From positions 9,424,001 to 9,488,000 of the forward strand of contig NC_039488.1 in assembly GCF_003590095.1 (NCBI RefSeq): a stretch of 64,000 bases of DNA, in the 5' to 3' direction. This stretch comes from Trichoplusia ni (Eukaryota > Arthropoda > Insecta > Lepidoptera > Noctuidae). Every line of letters starts with the position of its first letter. The first letter of the stretch is position 1. Both the position numbers and the translations under genes were made by a program. Shown one piece after another: positions 10,654-22,933 of this stretch. The notes beneath the pieces were generated by a model. It was not told where the DNA came from and did no database searches. It was given only the letters and a program-made list of their open reading frames with translations.

Positions 10654-12098
10654 AGTCTTTATATTTTAATAATTTTATTACTTTAACATATATTGTAAAA
10701 CCTCATAACAAGTAATGAATGAAAAAAAATCAATAAATTAAAATTAATAAATAATATATTTAGAAACACTTTTTACTCAGTTTTTAAACAGTTTCTAGAA
10801 AGCCATCATATTTAATTGCAGTTACAAATAAGTATGGGGGAAGTGGTGGTACTGATGCTGTAAATCTATCTTGCTCAGGTATGGCCAGCCGACTCCAAGT
10901 TGCTGTGTGATTCTGCCTATTTTTGTTACATTTCTTAGAACACCAGGGTATTATAGTCAACCTGTGGGAGAGAATATGTTTGATGTCTATAACTACAATC
11001 ATTGTGAAATCAAATTATTCATTACAATGTCAATTAACATATGTTTTTTTGCTTGCTAAAGTCGAAATATCCTATCTGAAAACCATAACTTAATCAAAGA
11101 AATGGGACTGAAAGGTTTAAAAAGCTTTGTTAACAAAATAAAAATAGAGTAGTTTTGTCAGAATAACCAACAACGAAATCAATTAGGTATCTAATTTAAT
11201 ATCTTGTGGGGTTGACGGGAAATGCTTTCTTTGTTTAGGAGTAAAATTTTAGTGTAAAAGTCCCTCATGCAGAAATTAATGTATATTCGGAGATAAAAAA
11301 AAGCAGTGAGTCCACAAAAGGGTACTTTCATATGTAGTAATCCAAGCAAAATTACATAATGTATACTTCACATGAGCAATGTATTAAGTAGTGATTAAGA
11401 ATTCGCGAATACTGAACAAGTAAAAGAATGTTCCATGAAGTTTTTTTAGCATGGATAAAAATGAGAATGTATCTTGAACTTACCCCACCATTAGTAACGT
11501 GAATGATAATGTAATAATGGCAATTATCATAAATCCTATTGATATCTCGAACATTTTGTTCAGCTTATTTGATTTTTTCAGAATATAAACTTAATTTTTA
11601 AACGGAATTTGTAATATTGATTTGCTCAATCGACACATAAATCAGTTAATGTAACGAGATAGGCAAGATAAAACGGAACAAGATTTGAAAGCTAAAAGAT
11701 CGGGTATATTAATAAAATACTTTTTAAACTATCTACCCACAAATGCAAATTGGAAGAAGAGTAGCTTTTCTACCCTAACGAGACACCGCTGTCTGCAAAT
11801 GCCTCAGGCACCAGGCTGTAGCTCATGAACAACAACAATGATAAGCTAACAATAGACTTTTCTCACTTATCTGTCCCTCTATCGTTAACCTATCGCCCCA
11901 ATTAAACAACTGAAACCAAGGGAACATTGACCATACAAAACTATATGTGTTTTCGTTAGGTTAGGCACAACAGGAAACGTTTAAAAAGTAACAGTAGTAC
12001 TTAACAGTCGTCGATTCCTTACGACGCGATGGAGTATATAACTATACTATACTAATACACAGGAATACAAAAAATAAAAGAGGGTTTAGTTCTCAAAA
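10654..12098. other. intergenic spacer between convergent PRKRIP1 and PSMD2
   Basis: About 1.4 kb of AT-rich DNA without recognisable genes. A degraded interspersed repeat lies at about 11760-11835. Confidence 0.6.
11760..11835 (+). repeat. degraded lepidopteran interspersed repeat fragment
   Basis: The run from acaccgctgtctgc to caccaggctgtagctcatgaac resembles a short motif often scattered in lepidopteran DNA (CACC-GGCTGTATCTCATGAAC type). This is judged from memory; no ends are visible. Confidence 0.4.
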
Positions 12099-12104
12099 TT
12101 TATT
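12099..12104 (-). terminator. PSMD2 poly(A) signal
   Basis: AATAAA on the minus strand, 55 bases after the PSMD2 stop codon. Confidence 0.65.
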
Positions 12105-12158
12105 AGAACTGAAATGAATACAGATAAATGGTAATTAATCCTAAAATACAGCTAGTAT

Positions 12159-15100
12159 CTACTGAACTGACGCCATCACACTGTCCTCGTTCTTCTTGAG
12201 TATGACGAATCCCTCCATCACGGGCGAGAGAGGAATGTACTCGTCGGTGGCCAGCTCCGCGCGCTCGCCGAAGGATAGCAGCACGGGAGTGGTGTGCGTG
12301 TGTGAACCGGCAATCGTTTTGGGCGTTCCAGCCTTACCAATAACGTCGACGGCCTGTTAACAAATAAATGTACATTTAACACTCATGAACTATAATGGCA
12401 AGCAGACGTAATGTTGAATTGAACTATTTGATCTCTAATATGTACGTTTGCAATTCTAAAAAATTGTAGCCTAAACATAACATTGATATCCCTTACCTGA
12501 CCAACACGTACGCTCACGTTCAAGGGTTGGAGGTTGTCATCCAGAGTTACCAACCAACGGGGTTGCATCGCCGTCGCCAGCACGTACAGCAAGTAGTGAG
12601 ATTTGCCAAGGATTACTGCAAAAAACGCGTCATTAATATTTCTATTATTTTAGATAGTATTTGTTTAGATAGTGGTATTCGTAAGATACAAGTGGGTAAC
12701 TTACTGTTCTTGCAGTCGAGGAAGGCAGTAAGCACGACGAGCAGGCCGGCGAGCGCGGGCTGGCTGGCCAGGCGGCGGTCGGCGTGCGTGGGGCAGAGCG
12801 TGACGGTGCCCTTGCCGGCGTGGCACAGGCCCTGCGCCAGCCGCACCATGAACAGGTGCACCGGCGACTTGCCGTGGTACAGTGCCAGCGCGCGCAACAT
12901 CGTCGCCAACCTGACATTGTAATAAAACTTCGAAATAAAATATAACGCTAAACTAATATCTATGTAAGACATTATCAGCTGTATTCAAGAATGAAGCTGA
13001 TTATAAAAATGTCGCCCGTAGGTGATATGACGTTCAGAGATCACCACTGAACGTCACAAAGTAAAGTTTAAATGGATATTGGCCTTATGCAGTAAAGACC
13101 TGCATAAGGCAAATATCCATTTAAAACCTAATATTTTACCTAGCGTTGTTAGTGCCGGCCCCGACGAGACCCATAGCGAAGATGGCATTGTAAGCGACGT
13201 CGTTATCGGAGTCGTGCGAGTACTTGTTAAGCACGTCGATGACAGCCAGCTGCGGATTGGAGATAGAGCACAGCGCGATGGCCAAAGGCACCGCGCGACG
13301 GACTGCTGGCTCGCCATAACGACCCTGCGAGGTAATATCAAAGTATCTTTATAATAAATATCGTGAGACTGATTCATTATTAAATGATGTAACAGTTTTC
13401 TCACGCGACCCAACCGGAGTCCTTAATCATGAGCAGACGCGGCGGGATCGCGAGTCGAACGGTTCGACTCGCGATCCCGCCGCGTGGCGTTGGGTCCGAA
13501 ACTAGTCGGGCTACCCCGATAAATACGCGTGAGTAAACCGTTACATCATTTAATAATATTAAAGTAGTAAATATAATCCGAAAATGAGTTATAGTAGAAG
13601 AATGGAATTCCATAAAATAGTAAAATAATAGAGAATCGTGAAAGGATTAGGGGATGAAGTTATTATTCAGTTTATAATAACTTTTATTTAGCGCACAACG
13701 CATACGTGCGCTTATAAGCGTGAATTACGAAAAACCAGGTCATGTAACCGAGATTTTCGTAAAGCGCTATTGCCAAAACGGACGTTACGGAGGAAAGGTT
13801 AAATTTAATCGATCGTAGGCTTTCCATGAATCTTGTATGGTACTGACCAGCTGTCCGAATATCCTGGTGCACATCTCTGCGCCGGTCTCCTCGGCGAGCG
13901 CGATGACGGCGACGCCGAGCGTGGCAACAGCCTGTACGGAGGACAGCTCCTTGTTCGCCTCCTTTTCCTTGTCCTTCTCCTTGCTCTTGCTGTCCTTGGA
14001 TGACTTGCCTAATAGAAAAATAATTATTGATATAAAACAAATGAGGAATACCAAGGATTTGCCATGACCACAATGGCAACATATATTTTGGGCAAAAATA
14101 GCCAATCCGTTTTTTTTATCCTTATCCTTTCCCTAGCTTATTTCAGTCTTTTTATTTCAGCCTTTTCCTTGCTTTCAAAAAAAAATTCTTACCTTTAGCC
14201 TTATCATCCTTAGAATTTCCAGCGGTGCTACTAGTGCCTTCTTTTGCATCTTTTTTGTCTTGCTTCTTGAATGCCGTGTCTTCAGTAGATTGTTGTTCAT
14301 TCTAAGTTAAAATTGATAGGTTATTCATAGTCTTCTATAATACAGATTTCAACGAATGTTCGTTACTCTTTTTACATAACAGTAGTAAGATGAAAATCAA
14401 ACAAAGTAATAATTGGAACTTAGTCTGCTAGTAGAGTATAGTATAGGAAAATATGATCAGAAACGTTGCATGGAAATGAATAGGAATATGTGCTTACGTC
14501 GGTGTCGTAGTGCTTGGAGCAGATGTGCAGCATCTGCTGCACGACCAGCACGTCGCCGGTGCCCGCGTAGGCGCACATGGACAGCGTGGTCTGGCACAGC
14601 GACTGCTGCGGCTCCGGCAGCACCTCCAGCGCCGCCATCGTCGCCTCCGTGCGCTCCTTGCAACCTAAACACAACAATGTTACATCATACATGTTATACC
14701 AAACTCCAAAATCCTTGACTAAACTAGGTGCTTAAAAATCCTTTTAAAATATATATCTGGCTGTAATTGTACTGAAAAGGTGTTGTGTTAATTTCTCACC
14801 TAAGAAGCATAGACCAAGACCGAGATGTAAGAATCTGGCATATGTTGATGAATGCAAGTCCTTGTTGTCATCGATTAAACGTTGAATGATGGCGCAGGTT
14901 ACCTATAACCAAATACTTAGTTATAATATTTTGTATAGCATTCAAGATTGTATGCATCTCCTTGTAATGTATTGTTCTCTACAGGAAACAAAACATTTAA
15001 AAAAAAATACTTATAACTTAAATTGTGATGCTTTTTTTATCGTTTTGTAATACACGGTAAAAATAATGGTATACATACGTCGCCATTGCAGGAGCCGACG

Positions 15101-18100
15101 GCAATGAGTCCGCAGGAGATGGCGGCGAGCGCGCAGATCTCAGCGGGCGCGGCCGTGTCGCTCAGTACGGGCAGCAGGTGCGACAACACGTCCTCGCGCT
15201 GCGTGCCTGCGTACGCTATGCCCAGACCTGAGGAGCAACATGTGTGATTTAATGCAATGATTCAGAGACTACGATATATAACAGAAGAGTTTTAAGACAG
15301 ACTAGGTACTACTATTTACGACAACTGGTTTATTAACTTGCGTAAAACACAAAAACAATTAACCAATTCGACTACATAATCGCAACTAGTAGTCGAATGT
15401 TTAACATCATCCGGCGTATTTTACAAATGAAAAGTTTTGATAAGAATCAATTCTACTTATTTCGAGAACAAAAAAGATAAACGTTAAACACAAGCTACCA
15501 CTTTTTTCCTATATAAAATATTTTACGCTAATGGCAAAGAACTTGCTTACCCAACACACTGCCAATCCTAAGGTTGGAACTTGAATGCAGCACATAGTCT
15601 GAGAGCAGCGCCAGGGCGGGGTCGCACTCGTTCCGCACGCCGCAGTTGACGAGGCCGAGAGCCAGCAACGCGCCGGCCTTGATGTGCTCGTCAGCCGTGT
15701 ACAGGTACTTGTCGATGGGGGTCAGACCACCGTCTACATCCCACAAGTGAATCATACCCAGGGAGGCGGCCGCTGATAACATTCCTACAAAAAAACCATG
15801 AAAGCGGTTATAGACATTGCACATCACAAATTGTATTCCTAAGTAAATAAGTTCATAAACAATATCATACATTTTTGGAAAGATGACTACTGAAAATAAT
15901 TAATATAATAGTTATTAATAATGATTCAAAACATCTATCTAAATAATTAAAATAGTAGTGAACTATTAAGCAGAAGCATAAGACGGACGTGGCTGGCATT
16001 AAGTAGAAAGATAACTTACCATGATCTTTGTTCTTGTACATCCACTTATTGCCGTCCTCAGTGGTGACGAGCTTGTCGCGACCAAAGCCAGCATTTACGA
16101 AGGCATTCACGAAAGTAGCAGACAAGTTCTGTCTGGCGGAATCCACTGGGTGCTCAGTCAGGAGAGACGGGCGCAGAGCTGAACCAGCCGACTCCAGCCA
16201 CGTCTTGTATACTTCCTCTGGCGTCTTAGGCTCCATAATGTCAAGCTGGAAAGGAATTTCTGCTTTAACATCGGTTTTGTGATTGTAATGAATCTGAACC
16301 GTGTTGGAAGGTATAACTTACTTTTTTTTTATACAGTTTTGAATAGCAAAAAGCAGAAGTAAAGACATACATAAAAATGGGCTAAAGTTTGCTGTTTACT
16401 GTTCAATCCAAACAAGTCAATGCTTGTTAGTAGATTTCAGTTCTTGTTCAATACATCCTAAAAAACATTTACAAGCAGAATGTTAATGTTTAAAAATATA
16501 AGTACTTACCTCTCTAGCCAAGCTGAGGAAGTGATCATTGATATGTGCATTTAGGAGAATCGTGCGGAGGTCCTCATCATCTACCTCTAGAGGTATGTAC
16601 TGACGCGCCAGCATGTAGCATAGCTGCTTCTTTACCAACCTGTTTCATAATACACATAATGGTCATTCAATAGTTGGTGATTTTTTAATATGATCACGAT
16701 TTTAAGATTGTAAATTTTCTAGAATGATACCATTATTTTGAAGGGAGTATTTTTTGTTCCAGGATAAACCATTTGGAATGCATAATAAATTTCAATGAAA
16801 AAACTAGGGTCACATTTAAATTCATTTTACACATTTAAATTTTAAGGGAGGATATAAAAACTTAATTTAAATACAGCAGAACATTTGTCAAAGGTAAAAA
16901 AAAAACTGATATAGATTGTTATCTGTAAGAAATAGTATTGTTTATTGAATTCAGTACAAAAAATATATTGTATAACAATGAGAAACTTACGGGTCTGTGC
17001 AAGCATTGAAGACTTCCTCACATTTAGCCTTATCATGCAGCTGCATGGACACCAGCATAGCCCGAGGGTACTCCCCAAAGCGTAAGTAGGTGTCAAGAAC
17101 ACCCTGTAAGATCTGGGTGGATTCTGGCTCCACAACATAGCTGGCACACCTACAATCATATTATGTATATTAAATCTATTTTCTTTTTAGACCAATTTGC
17201 TTTAAAGTTTACCATTCTTGATATGCAGCTGGAACATTGACCATTTGGAAGGTAGTGGAGTTACGAGAAACAATATGGGCTAATTATATTATATATTGAG
17301 ACAACTGCCAAGTTAGAGTCTGCTGTTCTGCAATGTCATTATAAGAATAGTGCCCATATGTGATGACTCAACAATTTCATTGCATATCTATAGGAAACAT
17401 TAACTTTTTAGGACTCACTTCCATTACTTTTGCATTGTTATAGTGGTAGTGCATCCTAAAATTGCATCAGATGTAGGTTTTAGGCTTACCCAATCAAATA
17501 CAAGCAGACTCTTGGGTAGTTGCTCTGGTCCATGTGCTGTGTCAGTAGATCCAGTCTGTCAATCTCCATCAATAAATCACAGGCCTGAATCTCAGCTGAG
17601 TGCTTCATGTCAAATGAGATCACATCTCGGACCAGGTTTAATAAGGAATCCATGTTCTCAATATTCCATTCCTCAGCTATCTCACCTTCCAGTTGTCTGT
17701 TTACAAATTAAAATAAGTTTATTGTTCAGATGCTTAATAAGATTTTGGAAACAGGTTTTGTATACACCTGTATTCAAATGTTATGAAAATTATTACATTA
17801 ATTGAAATAAAATTTTTTGGGTTATGTTATGTATTCATCAACATACCTGACATACTCATGTCCCCAGTCTCCAACATTAGACATAGTTCCTAGGAGACAA
17901 TACTTCAGGCATTCTCTTTTCTCTGCAGCATCCTGAAAAGTGTTTATTACTCAGTTATATGCTGAAGTAGTTTATATTTAATGATAACAGCATTTTAATA
18001 ATTTACTACATGTCAGTTTTGTATAATTACATGGGTTACTTACAGTAGATCCACTGACGCCCATTGCCAAAACAGAGACAACGTCAGCACAAAACTTCTT

Positions 18101-18546
18101 TGTCTGAGCATCTTGGATCTTTTCATACACTGCCTTGAGGGCAGGATAATGCTCTCTCAAAAACTTCAATGGTTTAGGTACTGATGTCATTGAAGTCGTC
18201 GAAGTTCTAATAAGCTTGCTCAACATTTGCAGAGCCGGCAAATATAAATCTACATCTTCTCCCTAAATAAAAATTGTAAATAGGTTAGACCGATTTTTCA
18301 ATAGTCATCTTATCTTGTATTATTTGCTGTATGCGTATACATACCAATAACTTCTCAACCAGCATATTAAGTTCTTCTTGTAATCGTTTGTCTTCTTCGG
18401 ACTGCAAAGAGATAGATTTATTATTTTCGAAATAAACTTTTGATTTATATTTGTAAGGCATTTGTACTAACCAAATCATCATTAGCGGCTGCTGCTGGTT
18501 CTGCTTTTTCCTTTTTCGGCTCTTCGGTCTTATTTTTCACTGTCAT
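12159..18546 (-). CDS. PSMD2: 26S proteasome regulatory subunit Rpn1/PSMD2
   Basis: Eighteen exons chain in phase to 928 residues: 18546-18472, 18401-18345, 18262-18044, 17932-17847, 17696-17490, 17149-16991, 16639-16510, 16245-16020, 15784-15551, 15227-15079, 14902-14800, 14664-14498, 14301-14193, 14008-13848, 13324-13140, 12910-12705, 12615-12497, 12353-12159. Rpn1 is the large base subunit of the 19S cap; its toroid of PC repeats receives ubiquitin, UBL shuttle factors and Ubp6/USP14. Matches to the family run end to end: RTSTTSMTSVPKPLKFLREHY near the N-terminus, NKWMYKNKDHG, SAAASLGMIHLWDVDGGL, GVRNECDPALALLSDYVLH, FMVRLAQG, and a C-terminal SVRVGQ...THTTPVLLSFGERAELATDEY. Exons 13-14 encode a Lys/Ser-rich linker of roughly 60 residues inside the PC region that is poorly conserved between phyla. 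The N-terminus is charged and disordered. Several exons (12, 16) are GC-rich in an AT-rich setting. Confidence 0.97.
13028..13125. repeat. two adjacent hairpins in a PSMD2 intron
   Basis: Hairpin 1 pairs 13028-13037 with 13047-13056 (TGACGTTCAG). Hairpin 2 pairs 13067-13092 with 13100-13125, 26-bp arms with one mismatch and a 7-base loop. They lie just inside the intron after the exon 13324-13140. The origin is unknown: a fold-back element remnant or a structured intronic RNA. Confidence 0.6.
13376..13557. mobile_element. GC-rich fold-back element in a PSMD2 intron
   Basis: The outer arms 13376-13407 and 13526-13557 are inverted repeats of 32 bp with two mismatches (ATTATTAAATGATGTAAC.. ending CTCACGCG). 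The centre, 13437-13460 against 13462-13485, is a perfect 24-bp inverted repeat around a single base, containing CGATCCCGCCGCG. The two halves look like two partial copies of one unit joined head to head. A related unit is at about 33890-34035. No coding capacity. Confidence 0.7.
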
Positions 18547-19194
18547 TTTGATATTATTTTGTTATTTTTCAATGTAAATTAAACAATCTTCAATGACTCT
18601 TCCAAGCTTACATTCAGTGATTTTACAAAATTTGACAAGTCACCGCGGAGGCGAAATACCAACTTAAAAAATAATATTTTCTACTACTTTTTATTAAAAT
18701 TAAAGCTAATAATAAATAAACGCTATCTGGTAAAAATATGCCTTCCTAGTGTCCCAATACTGATTTTTTCCACCTCTAACAATCTTTAAGATTTACATAT
18801 TTTAATTATATTCCTACCGTCACTAATATTGGTTAACCGAAGGTATATAGCAAAAGTAATAGATGCAAATTGAATTCAAGAATAATGTTAAAAGACGTTA
18901 GAGATAAATGTTTGCAGTAGTAACTCTGAATGTCACCTCAACAGATTATGTTTATTTGTAGTGGGCACCGTTAGTTTCGAATTACCATATTATCTTGCCG
19001 GAGTAAGCAACATACATAATTTACTGAATTATTATAAGTGATCGCAATTTTTGAGAAGAAGCTGGCTCAGTCGCTTTTAAGCCTTAGCAGGAAACGGTAA
19101 ATATTTCAAAATGTGAAACTTTCAAAGTGTAGTTAAACTAATAACATTCATATTTTCTTAGTGATTAAAAAATAATGATTTTGTTTGTTCAAAT
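18547..19194. other. divergent spacer between PSMD2 and CYP315A1
   Basis: AT-rich, 650 bp, presumably holding both promoters. No TATA box or initiator could be assigned with confidence. Confidence 0.5.
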
Positions 19195-22100
19195 ATGTTT
19201 TCAGGTATTATGTATCTCACTAAGAATTTATCCGTTTTAAAATTCCCTCGAAAAACTCCTCGATTTTTATCTATTAGCTCGAAAAAGTTAGCATTAACAA
19301 TACATGACATACCGCGGCCGAAAGGTCTTCCCTTGATTGGAACTAAGTTGGAGTTCATTGCGGCAGGAAGTGGTACCAAGTAAGTTTTTTAAGGGTTTCA
19401 TATAATATATGTGGACATGGGATTGATGTAAGTGAATAAAATTGATGCCTAACATTTTTTCAGGATTCATGAATATGTCGACAATCGTCACAAACAATTA
19501 GGTCCCATTTTTTGTGAAAAGCTTGGCGGCAGTACAGACCTTGTATTTGTCAGTGACCCTATGCTCATAAAGGTGCTTTTTCTAAGTCTTGAAGGAAAGT
19601 ATCCCGTACATATCTTACCTGAACCATGGGTGTTATATGAAAAATTGTATGGGTCGAAAAGAGGATTGTTTTTCATGAATGGGAATGAGTGGCTACAAAA
19701 CAGGCGAATTATGAACAAACATTTACTTCGAGAAGGTTCAGAAAAATTATTCGAAATACCAGTTAAAACAACAGTGCAAAAGTTTGTACAAAGGTGGAAA
19801 GTCGAAGCTAATAAGAGTGAATTTGTACCACATTTGGAATCTGAGTTTTATAGACTTTCTATCGATGGTGTGTTCGATTATTATATATAAATTATTGGAC
19901 GTTTTATTTATTATTTTTACTTTTTGCTACTTTTAACCTTTAACTCACTTACAGTTAGTTTGTTGCAAAGTTACGTTTTTTTTCAGTGATAATGGCCGTT
20001 TTACTGGGTAACAATCCACAACTTAACACCGATAAACATTACGATACACTGTTGACTACATTTTCTGAAGCAGTCAAAAGAATTTTTCAAACTACAACAA
20101 AATTATACGGGATCCCGGTTAATATCTGCCAGAAATTGGATTTAAAAGTCTGGAGAGATTTTAAAGAAAGTGTTGATGTATCTCTTTCGTTAGGTAAGTG
20201 AGATATTTGAAAAAATCTTAGTATGACATACCAAGTGATATTTACAGTGTTTTGATTACCTTTCGCTTATTTTAGCGCACAAATTGGTAACCGAAATAAT
20301 GCAAGGTGAAAAGAGCAATGGACTAATAAATATACTCAGAGAAGAAAACATGAAAGACGAAATAGTAAAAAAGATAATTGGTGATTTTGTTATTGCTGCC
20401 GGCGACACGGTAGATGACTTTTTAATAATTTTATTATCTAAAGACATGAAACTTCGATTCTTAATATTTTTTATTTCCAGACCGCCTACACGACACTTTG
20501 GAGTTTACTTCTCCTGTCGAGAAACGAAAATGCTGTGAAAGACTTAATCTTTAATGAAAATACATCAGGAACTAATGTTATCAAAGAGGCTATGAGATTG
20601 TATCCTGTAGCTCCGTTTTTGACCCGTATTTTACCCAAAGATTGTGTCTTGGGATCATATACATTCAACAAAGGTGTAAGTATATTTTTAAATTCTACCA
20701 AAACGGTAGTGTTTTTTTAGTGGCATCATTATTTTAAGTTGCCACTTCTTGCCAGTGTTCGCTTGACTGAATGACAGGTTCATAGACTACTATATTTTTT
20801 ATGTATAATCTTTCAGGTTGCAGGCCTAGTGTTCTTGTTGTTCTATAAAGACCACTTTATTATTTTTAATAATCTCACAGGTAGATCTTACACAATAGGA
20901 CGTCGCGGTCGTCACAGAGTAAACTGTCGTTCAATGTAACTCTATGATACGAAATCTATCAAAAACCATTTAGGGTATATATATTCTTTGGTCAAAAATG
21001 AATGTCACTTTGACAAAAGCTACGTTTTAGGTTAGGAATTTTATAGATTTAAGTAAACAATCTGGATTAAATCATGTTCTGTAAACATGTTTGTAAGACG
21101 AGTTATTACAACACAATAACTTTAAATTATTTCCGTAAATTTAGTTCTATAGGCTGTAATCGTGTTAGTCTAGAAAGAAATGAATTTTTCCCATACAAAT
21201 GCAGTTCAAATCCGAAACAGAATCATATTTACCTTCCAAATATCTATTCTAAAAGAGATTTCTCTCTGCAAGGATTTGTAAAATGGCAGGAACAACTTTA
21301 TTCAAGTATATCAAATAGCACGCCGGTTCATTTTATTCAGGATGGTTTACTTTATTTTCATGATGTGACTGGCATGTCTTGGTGGGCTACGATTATCACA
21401 TCTACTGTACTTGTGAGAACCTTAATGACTCTACCACTTACAGTATACCAGAACTATATCCTAGCCAAAGTAGAAAACATCAGTTTAGAACTTAAAGACA
21501 TGGTTAACGAATTGAAAAGGGAGACAGCAATAGCAAGGAAAGCTTACAATTTAACAGATAAACAGACTGTAATATTGTACAAAAGGTCCATGAAAAAGCA
21601 ATGGAACAGCCTAATAGTCAGAGATAACTGCCACCCATTTAAAGCTAGTCTACTGGTTTGGTTCCAAATTCCAGTTTGGGTTTGCATGTCATTTGCCTTG
21701 AGGAACCTAGTCTACATGCCTGACCCAGACCCTGCAGCAATAGTGACTCTCATGGAGATGTCTACAGGAGGAATAGGTTGGATCCCAAATCTGACTGAGC
21801 CTGATCACTCTTGGGTCCTACCAGTGGGGTTTGGACTGTGCAACTTGTCCATTATTGAAATACAGAGAATGTCCAAGCTAAGGCAACCCTCCAAGCTATA
21901 CAATGTTTTCACAAATGTGTTTAGAGTATTCACAATAGTTATGGTGCCTATTGCAGCAAGTGTGCCTTCTTGTATGTGTTTGTATTGGGTCACTTCAAGC
22001 AGTGTGGGTCTTGTCCAGAACTTAGTACTGCTGTCACCATCTTTAAGGAGGAAGCTCAGAATACCCCTAGCTCCAAGTGAACTTGAGTACCCCTATCAGC

Positions 22101-22933
22101 ATATTAGAGAAGAAATAAAACACTCTTTAAAAAGAATTGTGTCCAAGACATCATGATTTACATTGTACTGACAAGTTGATCAAACATGTTCAATAAATCA
22201 GTCATAATAAATAAATAAAATATCATTTTGTTAATTCATTTATCTCACAAATTACAGACACCCATTATAGCTTCAATTTATACCTCTGGAAGAGATGAAC
22301 AGAATTTCAGTAGGGCTAAAGAATTCTTGCCCTACCGATGGGACAGAAATGATCCTAGAAAGAAGGACCTATTGAATCATGTGTCTTCAGCATCTCTGCC
22401 TTTCGCCCTGGGTGCCAGATCCTGCATAGGAAAGAAGTTAGCAATGCTTCAGTTAACTGAAGTTGTAACTCAGGTAAATAATTGTTTTTTTTTTCTGTGT
22501 ACTGCACAAACAACCTGTTTCCTTGTCCCACACGAGGAATGGAACCGCTACATGTCACATACTGTGACCATGAGGTAGAGGCCTTAACTATTCTGGTAGC
22601 CATTTACTCAGATTAAAAGAAATAATATATTTGTTTTTATATATATCTTGAGTGGAGATATTTATAAAAATAGATAAATAAAGAGAAATATTTCAAGTGG
22701 AGTGGTCAGTTAACAGATGGCAGCTGTGCATAAGATATCCTATTATTGTCTATTCCCTAATATTTGTGTTTTATTAATGTTTTTTTTTGTTACAGGTAAC
22801 CAAGAACTTTAAATATGCGTGTATTAATAAAGATGAGATTCACGCCAATACATCTCAAGTCCTTGTTCCCGACAGAGATATTAAATTGGTATTTTCTCTA
22901 CGTGAACATAAAAGTACTACAGCTTGTGACTAG
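19195..22933 (+). CDS. CYP315A1: cytochrome P450 CYP315A1 (Shadow), ecdysteroid C2-hydroxylase
   Basis: Seven exons (19195-19379, 19464-19867, 19987-20193, 20276-20409, 20481-20675, 22258-22473, 22796-22933) give 492 residues. Shadow is the mitochondrial Halloween P450 that hydroxylates 2-deoxyecdysone at C2 to make ecdysone in the prothoracic gland. Landmarks include YVDNRHKQLGPIFCEKLGG, the I-helix VIAAGDTTAYTT split between exons 4 and 5, ExxR at 346-349 (EAMR), IYTSGRD, a PYRW motif, and the haem loop FALGARSCIGKKLA with the ligand Cys at about 431. The order and wording follow Drosophila Shadow closely. The N-terminus is basic and hydroxylated, as in mitochondrial P450s. A second in-phase ATG at 19210 directly follows a possible acceptor (tttcag), so the true start may be there. 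Intron 5 (1.6 kb) contains the whole COX18 gene. Confidence 0.93.
21074..22156 (+). CDS. COX18: cytochrome c oxidase assembly protein COX18
   Basis: A single uninterrupted frame of 360 residues. COX18 belongs to the Oxa1/YidC/Alb3 insertase family and translocates the C-terminal tail of COX2 across the mitochondrial inner membrane. The first 35 or so residues are basic with Ser/Thr and no acids before Glu34, a likely import signal. Membrane segments can be placed near residues 103-127, 190-214, 246-263 and 284-322. Family motifs include WWATIITSTVLVRTLMTLPL, LAKVEN, VRDNCHPFKASLLVWFQIPVW, TGGI.W.P.LT.PD..W.LPV and a final LYW..SS..GL.QNL. AATAAA is at 22192-22197. It is intronless and lies in intron 5 of CYP315A1 on the same strand, so its transcript must start within that intron (about 400 bp available) or come from the host pre-mRNA. 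Confidence 0.95.
   Translation: MFCKHVCKTSYYNTITLNYFRKFSSIGCNRVSLERNEFFPYKCSSNPKQNHIYLPNIYSKRDFSLQGFVKWQEQLYSSISNSTPVHFIQDGLLYFHDVTGMSWWATIITSTVLVRTLMTLPLTVYQNYILAKVENISLELKDMVNELKRETAIARKAYNLTDKQTVILYKRSMKKQWNSLIVRDNCHPFKASLLVWFQIPVWVCMSFALRNLVYMPDPDPAAIVTLMEMSTGGIGWIPNLTEPDHSWVLPVGFGLCNLSIIEIQRMSKLRQPSKLYNVFTNVFRVFTIVMVPIAASVPSCMCLYWVTSSSVGLVQNLVLLSPSLRRKLRIPLAPSELEYPYQHIREEIKHSLKRIVSKTS
22192..22197 (+). terminator. COX18 poly(A) signal
   Basis: AATAAA 36 bases after the COX18 stop, 60 bases before the next CYP315A1 exon. The host transcript has to read through it. Confidence 0.6.
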
